Below, in pieces: positions 40,935-51,039 of a DNA stretch of 64,000 nt. Numbering within the stretch: position 1 is the first letter of the stretch; each line of letters opens with the position of its first letter. Source of the stretch: Dipteris shenzhenensis (Eukaryota > Polypodiophyta > Polypodiopsida > Gleicheniales); NCBI GenBank assembly GCA_047967505.1, contig CM106541.1, one strand, 5' to 3'. A program made the translations under genes and the position numbers. The notes below the pieces were generated by a model. The model saw nothing but the letters and a program-made list of their open reading frames with translations. It did no database searches and was not told where the DNA came from.

Positions 40935-42149
40935 TCACTCGTTTCCTGGAATGTGGTCTGCTACAAGTGGCTCAACAAATGGTAACCATAATACTGCTAT
41001 CTGAATCAAAAGAAAAACAAGGTCTACCAGTAGCCTGACAGGCACACATGAGAGGAGCTGTGCCACAACCCATCTCCAAAACCAATCCTTCTGGAACACA
41101 TAAGAGAGACAAAAGGCACCCAATAAAGTAGCAACATCGTTCAAGTCCACCTCGAGCCATCTAAGAAGACATAGGCACTATTGTCCTCTCACTGAGAGGC
41201 ACATAGTGAGTCCATAAATCAGATAGCGGATTAATGGAAAGGTTTTGAAATAGTGGAACACTCTCTTCCAAATAAATTGATGGAGTCTTCTTAGCTCTAC
41301 GTACTAGAGCCAACATAGTGGACTGCATTTGTGAATCATGCATAGAGAACCACATACCAAAGAATGACCTTAGCCAACAAGTATCATAGCATGAAAGACT
41401 ACATGTGACCACACATATGGAACGCAAATAAAATATATGATTTTATTATTAAAACCTAGCATGCATACTACATGTAACATGGCATCTATCAATCCCACAT
41501 AAAGAAACACATTAAAAAGTTCATAAAATGTAGCATTACAACACACCATGCATGGAATTGTAGCAGACCTTAAGAGTAATACCATGGTATTTACACTATC
41601 CATGTGGAAGCTTGTCATGAATGACTACACATCTGACAACTTCCAAGCCTTGAACAAATGCAAAGTGCTCCATCCAAGAAATACAATTCCTACAATCAAA
41701 TGACACTATCTCATACAAGAAAAATGGGAATAGAGGACATATAACAACAATAGTGCTAGATATTGAACCTTACCTGCCATAGGACATATAACTGCCAGCT
41801 AACCACTATCTGATAATGAAGTTGCTACAACGGCAAGCCCATAATGCACATGGTCCTCCAATAAGAGGTTCCAAACTGGGATGGGTCCTTTCTCATCAAA
41901 TCTAGTGGGAAAGTCAACCAATATAAAATCCGCAGCCCACTTAATCTTCTTACCCAACTGCATGTAGTCTCGATCAGGGCTAACTACAGTCATGAAAAAC
42001 TCATGCAAAATAGTATAGTTTTCATTTTTCTTGGACTGTGAAAAGTCCATGCCCATGGTTATGTAATCACCCACCATACAAGCATATAATGGAGTGATAC
42101 CACGAGTCTGATTTTGATCTACTTTCCATGAGAAAGGGTAGCGCATCAT
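40935..42149 (-). pseudogene. Beta-class (N4/N6) DNA methyltransferase-like gene, broken
   Basis: Read on the minus strand, 42149-41799 encodes a 116-residue piece with AADFILVDFPTRFDEKGPIP, where VDFPT stands where DNA amino-methyltransferases have the catalytic DPPY-type motif. After a stop the homology continues to a GGTAAGG at about 41780, a good splice donor. Pieces near 41690-41580 (WMEHFAFVQGLEVVRCVVIHDK) and 41427-41161 follow. The last piece, 41160-40965, has GLVLEMGCGTAPLMCACQ and then TGRPCFSFDSD, which fits the SAM-binding motif I. The order catalytic motif first, motif I last is that of beta-class enzymes such as PF01555 members. In-frame stops (TAG between 41799 and 41780, at 41160, and TGA at 40970) mark it as dead. 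This is a by-eye fold-pattern assignment; the intron and family are inferred. Confidence 0.45.
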
Positions 42150-45100
42150 TTCTCATGGAAATAGATCAAAAAAGGATGTGTAGCTATTGAGACGAGAGAT
42201 ATTTCAACAAAGGAAGTTTAACTTACGTTTAGCTTTTACTGAATTGTGTGGGTGAGGATGTCTTTGAGCTCTCTCAAGGAAGCGGGATCTTTTGCAAAAC
42301 GATCTTGGAGGAGGAGGATGAGAGGAGTAAGAGCTGATCCCATTGGAGGAGCCTGCGAGATGGAGAGAGTACGCCTGTGAGCTAAAGAAGAAGAAAGAAA
42401 GATGTTTGCATGCTGAGAAAGAAAGACGTTTGCATGCAGGAGCCTGAACAGGAGTGCAAGGTTGTGAGCAGGAGCAAAGGAGCACAAGGTTGTGAGTAGG
42501 ATCAAGAGCAAGAGCAGGGGTGATGATAGTACTGGCAACCAACATTTAATGAATAAGTTTGCCCTACTTCAATGCTACCAGAGAAGTAACATGCCAGAGA
42601 AAAGGAATTTCCAACGTGGTCAGAGCCTGGAATGTGTCGCACAGTGAGAGCATATATCTCACGGTGTTTGGACGTATTTATCTCAGGAGGAGGGGGAAGC
42701 GGAAGCAAGGAAGTAGGGGGAGGAGAGTTCTCTAAGGAAACAAGGTATCTAGCCTCGGGAAGGAGAGAAGAATGAGCAAACTAGGGAAGAATGTGAACGA
42801 AGGTGCAATCACGTCCATCGGGTAGCCGCCAGAAGAAATCGTATATAGATGAAAGAAAAGTAAAGATGGGTAAGAGAGGCTTGATCAGAGAACAAGAAGG
42901 ATGCATGAGGTGCCATGAACATGAAGCGGCATAGAGGAGACCATGCAAACCGACAAGTTGCAAAAGAGCAGTGAAGAGCAAGCGAGAGAAGATCTTAAGG
43001 AGAGGGCAAGTGAGAAGGTGAGTTGAGCTTAAGGAGAAGCCCAAGCAAGGACTAGTCGGGAAGCATAAGGTGGTGTCACCCACCTATAAACAGTGCCGTC
43101 AAGTGGAGAAGAGATGCCTCCAAGGCGAGCTGTTGTGTCTCAAACAGAGTTACAAAGAGGAGGAGGGCAGAACCCACTATCTCATAGCTCAGTGAATAAT
43201 TGTACGTATAGGAAAAGCTAAGGAAGAGAAGGTAGGAGTAGAGAATGGTTGTGTGGGCTCAACAAGTGTAAGAAAGAAGCCGATGAGGGAGAAGTCTGAA
43301 GAAGAAAGAAGAGTGGGGCTTAAGAAGGGAAAACAAGTGTAGGCTCGGAGGCAAAGAAGACCCCTTGGAAGCGACAAGGGCTCATGCAAGGAACTTAGGA
43401 TGTTGCCTCATCAGGAATCGAAACATGAGCATGAGAACTGACTAGGACATGGTGAAAGCCCACAATTGCTGAAACTCATGAGGAACTATGAGTACAAGGA
43501 AGTGGTGAGGTTGTAGATTGAGGCAACACCAATGCTGCAATGAAAAAGGGTTGAGGAAGCACGAAAGCAGAGAAGTGCGACAATGCAAGGGTGTGAAAAG
43601 GCAATCCAATGGCAAACACGAGGTGAATTTGAGGTGGGGGGGAGGAGATGGGGAGCAAGAAGGAGGGCGGGGGTGAGAAGTGGGTGTACTGGTGGTAGTG
43701 AGGGGGGGAAGGAAGGATTGAGGGGGTGAGGGTGAGGGCGAGGGCGAGGGAGGCAGAGGGGAAGATAAAAGGTGGCCAAAAGATGGCACGCAAGATCCTT
43801 CCTCAAAAGGTGACCACCAAAAGAGAGCCTAGGCCCTGTAAGAAGCTCACACAAAACCTCAAGAGCAGAGGCAAAACATGCTAGTAAAATGAATGAATGT
43901 TTATAGAGCAGCATGAAGAGAGCCACGGCTATAGGAGATGGGAAGCATGCAATAACAATAGCATATTGTCATTTGTTGGAGCTTTGGGTTGCCAATTGTT
44001 TGTAGAGGAGACTACTAACCCAAAATGGCCAACGCTATTGCGTAGAGCTATAATGTTAAGAGTTGTAATGTTACAAAAGTGGCAGAGCTGTAACGTTAAG
44101 AGTATTTGTGCCAGAGAAGTGTCAGAGAGCTGCCACAATAGTAATGAGTACTGGAGAGAGCTTGGAACGAGGATTTTGGATACAATCCTAGAGAAGTTTG
44201 ACGTGAAGGACCTCATCCGGGGTCAGACAACTGCACCAAGGTTTCTGCCAAGCTTCACTTAATCTTCACTATACTTGATTCTGTTCATATTGACAGAAGG
44301 TAACGGTTCATATTGATTCTGTTCATATTGCTGGGGAGGCTAACAGTTCTTAAACATATTCTCTCGTTCGGTTCCTTTCTTGTTGATCCAACTAAGCTTT
44401 TGGAAGAACTAGACAAGCTAGTTGTCGATCATGGGTTTCTTGCAGTTCACTCAGAGTAGAGAGGCTACATCAACTTAGCTATTCACATATCATGCTATAG
44501 TATCATATAATGATTCCTCTATCATGATTGATAATCAAGGCATCAGTAGTAACAACCATGCTTTTTGTCTTACTTGAATTAATTTTTAAGCTTATTTCTT
44601 GAGACATGATTATGTTTTCTTCTTGAATTTGTAGTTGAATGTGGAGTATCAACTTTGTTGAAGTCCCTTCTTGATCCTTGAAAACTATTCATAGCATTTA
44701 AGAAGTTCTAGGACAAACACTTAGTTCACTTTGGGCATAATCGCAATCAGTTAAGAGGCTAGGAAGAACTTTGTATAGGCAATCCTTACTATTGTTTAAT
44801 AAATTGCTATGGAGGCTTAGCCAATCCCCTCATATAGGATAACCCATTGTAGTGAAGAGATAATTACAAATGTTGCACTAGTACCAAATTCCATAGCATA
44901 TGGTAATTTTTCATGTAAATAAAATACACCACCTTAAGAAGTAGTGAAAACAAGGTGAAATTTTCTTAAAGGTTTGCATAGAAAGCTATAAAATTGCAAC
45001 AACATAGCAATATTTTTTTGGTGCATCTTATCATTCTTTTGGGTAAATTTTTTTCCTATAACTGTGTCTATGTGTGTGTGTTTGTTTACTCCTTGTCTAT

Positions 45101-45195
45101 ATCTTTTTTTAATTATGTTATTGGTTTTAATATGATTCTTAGTTTTTTTTAAGAACAATAAATTTGTAGGACTAGATTTATATCTATAAGTACTT
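42150..45195. other. Non-coding interval with purine-rich, G-rich DNA
   Basis: No supported gene. From 42230 to 43860 the plus strand is purine-rich, giving Ser/Pro/Leu-rich frames on the minus strand that look like composition artefacts. A 121-codon plus frame at 43897-44262 has no motif. Near 44240-44340 GATTCTGTTCATATTG is repeated. Confidence 0.4.
43628..43772 (+). repeat. G-rich tract with repeated G-runs
   Basis: Many runs of three or more G (GGTGGGGGGGAGG, GGGCGGGGG, GAGGGGGGG, then GGGCGAGGGCGAGGG) fall within 145 bases, a pattern able to form G-quadruplexes on the plus strand. Confidence 0.7.
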
Positions 45196-48100
45196 ACAAG
45201 AAAAGTATTCTTGGGTCAAAACCTGGTAGTTGTTCCACGTATACCTCCTCCTTGAGATCTCCATTCAGAAAGGCGGATTTCACATCCATCTAAAACACAG
45301 GCCAACTTCCCTGGGCAGCTAAAGCCAAAACACTGCGAATTGTGGTTAGTCGAGCTGTGGGAGCAAAAGTATCTTGATAATCAAAACCATGTACCTGTGC
45401 AAATCCTTTTGCCATGAGCCGAGCCTTGTACTTATCCAACGTGCCGTCGGACTTGTACTTGGTCTTGTACACCCACTTGGTTCCGATTACCTTGTGTTTT
45501 GGTGGTCGATCTACAAGGTCCCAAGTGTTGTTCTTCATTATGGAGCCATACTCCGACTGCATAGCCTCCATCCACCTATCATCACCCTGTGCCTCCTGTG
45601 CCTCTTCAAGACACTTGGTTTCATCAGCATGGATCGCTTCTGTCATCAAAGCATAGTTGACCAAGTATTCCTGCGCCCTTCTTTGCTCCTCTAATCTCTT
45701 GGACGGGCGGTGTTCGAATGGTTCCTCCTCAATGGCTAAAGGTTCTTTGCCATCCAAAAGCTGCTTTACCCACTTTGGGAATGGCCATTGCCATTGTGGT
45801 TCTGCAGGCTCTTCTTCATCTTCTTTGTCTTGAATCCTCCCAAGCACCGTTGGGGGAGTTTGGTTTGCTATTGGTGGCAGAACTGGATGGATATCCTGGT
45901 CCTGGTTGTCTGGGAAGGAAGCATCCTCCTCCAATTGATGCGGCTGTTCTGAGAAGACCACATTGCAACTTACAATTACCTTCTTGGTAACAGGGTTATA
46001 GAGACGGTAACCCTTTGGCTCTTCACTATATCCCAAGAAAATACACTTCCGGCTCTTCGGTTCCCATTTGGTCCTGGTAGCATCAGGGACATGCACAAAA
46101 CAGTCACATCCAAAAACTCTGAAATGTGCAGCTGAAGGTTTCTTACCAGAAAAGGCTTGCAGTGGAGTCATCCTGTTCACAGCCTTCGTGTAGCTACGAT
46201 TGAGGATGTAAACTGCAGTGTTACATGCTTCAGCCCAGAAAGTCTTTGGCAAATCTTTCCCTTTCATCATACTCTGGCCCATTTCGCAGATGATGCGCAT
46301 CTTGCGTTCTGCTACTCCATTTTGCTGTGATGTATGTGGTAGGGGTTTCTGCTTCTCGATTCCGTGACTTTTGCAGTAACTTTCGAATTCAGTCGATGTG
46401 AACTCTCCACCTCTGTCTGCTGATCTCAGCTTCTTCACCTTCCTCCCCGATTCTTTCTCAACCATTACATGCCATTCCTTGAACCTACTGAAAGCCTCGT
46501 CTTTTGTCTTCAGGAATTATATCCATATCCTTATACTGTAGTCGTCGATCAACATCATGAAGTAGAAGGAACCACCCAAAGCTTCCGTCTCCATCTTTTC
46601 ATAGAGGTTCGTGTGAACGAGCTTTAGAGGAGACTTTGCCCTACTGGCCTCTTTAGGAAATGGCTGCCAATGCTGCTTGCCCATCATGCAAGCTTCACAT
46701 ACATCGGGCAGATCTGAAATTTCTGGTAGGTCTGTAATCATTCCACTTTTATGCATCTCCTTCAAAGAACTAAGGTTAAGATGACCAAACCTCTCATGCC
46801 ACAGCTTAGTGTTCTTCACATCTGCTCGAGCACTGAAAGCTGAGAGTTCATAAATGTTGTTGTGTCGTGTACCTTTACCAATGACCTTTCCTTGAAGATC
46901 CAGGATCTGTGCACCATTCTTATCGAATTAAACTTTGAGGTCCCGACCCGTGATCGCAGAAACGGACAACAAGTTTCTCTTGATATCTGGCACATAAAGA
47001 ACATCGAACAACTGTTTTACAACTCCATTTGACTTGAGAGCAATCATACCTTTTCCTTTTGCTGGACATTTTGCATCATTGCCGACTGCTACCATGATGT
47101 CATTCCCTACCGGTTGTAGAGAGGTATACCAATCCTTCCGACTGGTCATGTGGCACGATGCACCACTATCAATGATCCAAGGTTCATCCGCAGGTACATG
47201 AACTGCCTCCGTGCAAATCTCCTCAATTGCTACGAACAGCTCTATAGGTACTATCTGCACGCTATTGTTGGACTCTTTCTTCACTTCGTTCTTCTCATCT
47301 GCGATCTTCTTTCGGCACTCATTCTGCTTGTGCCCTGCCTTGTTGCAATAGAAGCACTTGATCTTCTTCTTTCTCTTTTTATCATCAGAAGAAGATGGGT
47401 TACCAGAGTCCTTACCCTTACCTTTGTTTGATCCGGTCCAAAAAGACGAATCTTCTCCAGTCCTCATCTTTTGACGCATCTCCTCCTCCAGAAGCATTGC
47501 ATTGAAATCCTCAAAGTTGAGGGGTGGATTTATGTTCTGCGTATTCAGCGCCATAACAAGACCCTCGTACTTTGGTGGGAGAATCCGTATGCACCTTTGT
47601 GCTAGATTCTCACTGGTGATGGTGATGCCAATCGTAGTCATCTGCTGATCGCGCACATTCTTCACCCTGGTGATGAACTTCTCTATCGCTTCAGACTCAG
47701 ACAACTTCTCATTCACGAGTTGAGTCTCCAGATTCTGAATCCGCATCTGATTCGTGGTCTCATACTGATTTTTCAAGACCGTCCATGCCTCCTCCGCTGT
47801 GGTGACATGTTGAATTAATGCTATGACGGAATCACTAACACTACACACAATAGAACACAGCGCATCTACATTTCTTCTTGTCCATGCGAGAATCTCATTC
47901 ATAGTTGGTACTATCTGTTGTCCTGCATTGGCTAGATCCGGCCTCGAAACCGGCCTCACGCCCACCCTAGTAGCAGTGTCCCAAAGCTCATATGCACTTA
48001 GGATGGTCTTCATCTTGAACTTCGAGAGAGGATAGTTAGAGCCGTCCAACTTTCCACTTTCACCAAACGGTGGGATTCGCAGTCTTGCAGGCTGGGCCAT
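45196..48100 (-). pseudogene. gag-pol: Copia-2 gag-pol with three in-frame stops
   Basis: One frame runs from the ATG at 48100 (MAQPARLRIPPFGESGKLDG) to about 45196 with stops at about 46925, 46514 and 45287 and no frameshift. Domains: UBN2-type Gag; knuckle CFYCNKAGHKQNEC near 47350; protease core WIIDSGASCHMTS near 47160; pre-integrase finger (KLWHERFGHLN, CEACMMGKQ) near 46810-46670; integrase core with LVHTNLYEKM, LRSADRGGEF and QQNGVAERK; then the start of reverse transcriptase ([26 protein letters not shown]). The first integrase catalytic Asp appears as Asn in LVHTN, a further sign of inactivity. The protein would be the Gag-Pol precursor; here it is both interrupted and cut short. Confidence 0.85.
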
Positions 48101-48158
48101 CTCTCACAATCTGCTTGCAAACAGAAACACACTACCAAATCTTCTTGCTAGAGTCCAG

Positions 48159-48170
48159 GCTCTGATACCA
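48159..48170 (-). promoter_or_regulatory. Copia-2 primer-binding site
   Basis: The minus strand reads TGGTATCAGAGC, directly abutting the LTR. Confidence 0.95.
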
Positions 48171-48903
48171 TGTAAGAAAATAATACAACGTCTGTGCTCA
48201 ACAGATAACAGGATCTCGTACGCAAGAGAGAAAACAAGATAGTATGGAGAATCAAAAATTTGATTACTGTAGAACTGATACAATAGATGGCGCTGCCTCC
48301 CAACCGTGCGCTCCTATGAAAGAAGCTTCGATGGCATGCTAGAAATAGTAGAAGACGGAGGCTGAATGCTAAGGAATCAAGGTTGCTATAGCCAGTGATG
48401 AAATGGGCTTCACGGGCTTACTCTTATATAGCCACCAGTCGTAGTCGATTAGGCTCAATTGGGTGGCCGACCCAGTCCACTCAAAATGGTCGACTGGGGG
48501 TCCGGTCCCGAAATAGGCCACTGACCATACGATAGAACTGGTGCACAAAACATAGCAACTACCCTATAGTCTCCGTTCGGCCCACAGCCATCCGGGATCA
48601 TCTGAGGCTCCAAACGGGCCCCGTAACCCGAGAGTGGGCTACCCCGAGAAATGCTCTATCTACCCTCAGTGCGGTCAGTCAAGGGATGCCTTCCCACACT
48701 TGCATGTAGCCTAGTTGGCAATGTGCCAACTCTATCTGAAGCTGTCCAGCCATCAGGCCACACATGGCCCCCATCTGGTGTCCAAACTAGGACCTACTAG
48801 ATAACCGAGCTATTCAAATGCCTTCTCCTCATATGGGGGGCTTACAAGTAGAGTTATCTGGTTGCCACGTAGTTACATGAGAGTGGAGCATTGATATCTA
48901 ACA
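48171..48903 (-). repeat. Copia-2 5' LTR
   Basis: It begins TGTAAGAAAATAATAC next to the PBS. A TATA-like CTATATAAGAG lies near 48424-48434 on the minus strand, correctly placed for U3/R. The outer end is taken at TCTAACA (48903), which roughly mirrors the start; with no partner LTR this end is tentative. Confidence 0.65.
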
Positions 48904-49275
48904 CTCATTAATAAAACATAGCTCATGGAATGACTTGCTTGCGAGCTCAAGGGGCTAGAGATAGTCAATAATTATAGAGCTAATAATAATAATACTAGAG
49001 CTTGAAGGATTTGTTTCTCAATTGATCATATGTTGGAGGAGGAGGAGGAGGGAGGAGGAGGAGGAGGAGGAGGGAGAAGGAGAAGGAGGAGGGAGGAGGA
49101 GAGGGAGAGGATGGGTTGCAAGGTTGAAGGAGAGGGGAGGAGGAGTTGCAAGGTTAGGACATGCTTTTGGACGTGGAGTGCAAGGAAGCATGGACACTTG
49201 AGACAATTACTTGGAATACCAAAGTAGAACTCAACACAATGCCCCAAAGAGTGTGGGCTTCATTCCATTATGGGG

Positions 49276-49283
49276 TATTTATA
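49276..49283 (-). promoter_or_regulatory. TATA box of the repeat family (minus copy)
   Basis: TATAAATA on the minus strand in the same context as 16934-16941. Confidence 0.6.
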
Positions 49284-49339
49284 CAAGTTGGAGAGCTTCT
49301 CTCTCTGCATGTAGGAATTGTAAGACATTCTCTCTCTAC

Positions 49340-49650
49340 ATGTAGAACTTGCATATAGAAGTTGCATGTTGCATGTAGAACTCGCAGGTTGCATGTTGCA
49401 TGTAGGAGTTGCATGTAGAATTCGCATGTAGAACATGCATGTAGGAGTTGCATGTAGAACTTGCATGTAGGAGTTGCATGTAGAACTCGTAGAACTCGCA
49501 TGTAGGAGTTGCATGTAGAACTCGCATGTAGGAGTTGCATGGAGAACTCGCATGTAGGACTCGCATGTAGAACTCGCATGTAGGAGTTGCATGTAGAACT
49601 CATATGTAGGAGTTGCATGTAGAACTTGCATGTAGAACATGCAAGTTGGA
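49340..49650 (-). repeat. 13-bp minisatellite array, inverted copy
   Basis: Units GAGTTGCATGTAG and AACTYGCATGTAG alternate as in the array at 16531-16875, with a different unit order and number. Open frames here are artefacts. Confidence 0.95.
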
Positions 49651-49760
49651 TATCTAAGAGGGATTATTTCTAGCCTTATGCAAGTACAAGCGAAGCTTTG
49701 CCGCTACTCTACACACACATTCTGTTCTACCTAGTTCCATGTTGGCACAGAGACAACATA

Positions 49761-49868
49761 TACAATCCATTTTAGGGTTAGGGCATCCAACCCTTTCCTT
49801 TATAGCGCTCTATGCGCTAGTGCTATGCACAATATTGAGCACATGATGTTGAGATGGTTTCTCAACAC
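49761..49868 (-). repeat. Copia-3 3' LTR, partial
   Basis: Matches the right part of 54258-54487, from TTTTAGGGTTAGGGCATC to GATGGTTTCTCAACA, with a handful of substitutions. Confidence 0.8.
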
Positions 49869-49959
49869 CTTTCCTCAAGATCAACATCATAAAGTAGGTC
49901 TTCCCTCAAGATTATGATTCTGGGGAATCAGAGAAGGACTGAACATTACATTCCATCAC

Positions 49960-50614
49960 ACCCATTTAATGGGAATGTCCTTCCTCTGCATCATCAGACC
50001 AAGAGCTTGTCGGTGCTTCTCAAAAAGCTCTTTGCCAAGTGGTTTGGTTAAGATGTCTACAACATTCTCTTTGCTATCACAATGCTACAGTGTGATGTCA
50101 CTCTTTCTCTCTGATGAAGTGCTCTCTGACATTAATGTGCTTTTTCTTGGAGTGGTATACTGGATTCTTGGCCAATGCTTGAGCCAATTTATTATCATAG
50201 TATATTGTTGTTGGCTTTAAGTCATCAAAGTAATTTGTTTCCGACAATAGTCTTCTGAGCCATATAGCTTTGCATGCACCTGTAGTGAGTGCCCTATATT
50301 TTGCTTCTGTTGAAGACAAAGAAATAGTTGGGTGTTTATTTGACAACCATGATATAGCACCTTTACCAAGGAAAAATGTATATCCGTGTGGATCTCTTGG
50401 TCTCATGATCTCTAGCATAGTCATTGTTATAGTATCCATGCAACCTTAGAATACTTCCTCTGTATTCTATTCCAAACTTTCTTGTACCTCTAATGTATCT
50501 CAAGACTCTTTTGGCTACATTCCAGTGAGATTTGCCATAAACTATGCAAGTGAACTTATTGCATAACAAATATATAGCCATGTGATTGTGGACAAATACT
50601 ACTTGGATACTCAT
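49960..50614 (-). pseudogene. Copia-3 RNase H remnant
   Basis: Two overlapping minus frames hold the end of Pol. The upstream frame (from 50614) has SHWNVAKRVLRYIRGTRKFGI and the start of RNase H. The downstream frame (from 50439) has SSTEAKYRALTTGACKAIWL, YYDNKLAQALAKNPVYHSK and HINVREHFIREK. A frameshift lies between them near 50400. The rest of Pol is absent. Confidence 0.75.
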
Positions 50615-50639
50615 GGGCTATATCTATTTTCATAATTAT

Positions 50640-51039
50640 TAAGTAATAGAAAGCATATGCAAAATCTTAATAGGGTAGTTATAAGCAATCGCTTCTGAAG
50701 CATGTATGCTAGTAGTTAGAATTGTCATATAGATGGGATGATCATTCTTTGTTCTATATTGTCGATTCAAAAGTTCAAAAGTTCCGAATGAAATTCCTAT
50801 TTTGCCTAGTTTTGACTATGTTTCCTATCTAATGTACTGAGTTTTCAATAGTAATGAAATGGATATCAATAAGTATTACTCATTATGATCTTCCCTTGTT
50901 CTGAATTTGGAATTAAAATGTTGGAAGTTCTTACTATGCTTTCAATAGTAATCTATTTATTTCAATAGGTAGTTTTCTAGATAAGTCTCTACTTATTACA
51001 CTGGCAATCCTGCAAATCAATTGGGCACTTGGATTGTGA
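50640..51039. other. AT-rich interval without features
   Basis: No motif, repeat or frame of note between the Copia-3 RNase H remnant and the gypsy remnant. Confidence 0.4.

Larger units (their letters stand above)
45196..48903 (-). mobile_element. Copia-2: 3'-truncated Ty1/copia element
   Basis: It has a 5' LTR (48171-48903), an exact iMet PBS (48159-48170) and one gag-pol frame in copia order. The element stops inside reverse transcriptase near 45196, where homology to [13 protein letters not shown] breaks off. The rest of reverse transcriptase, RNase H and the 3' LTR are missing. No 3' target duplication can therefore be read. Confidence 0.85.
49020..49760 (-). repeat. LTR-like promoter-bearing repeat, minus copy with minisatellite
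   Basis: This is the inverted relative of 16416-17170. From the minus-strand start TGTTGTCTCTGTGCCAACATGG (49760) it carries the box GTAGAGTAGCGGCAAAGCTTCGCTTG (49685-49710), the 13-bp minisatellite, a TATAAATA box (49276-49283), GGAATGAAGCCCACACTCTTTGG and a GGA-rich tract (49033-49110). It ends there, so the 3' third present in the plus copy is missing. Confidence 0.65.

Noticed and set aside
43897-44262. 121-codon plus-strand frame
   Set aside because: No motif, repeated small words in its DNA, and no supporting signals; it could be chance.
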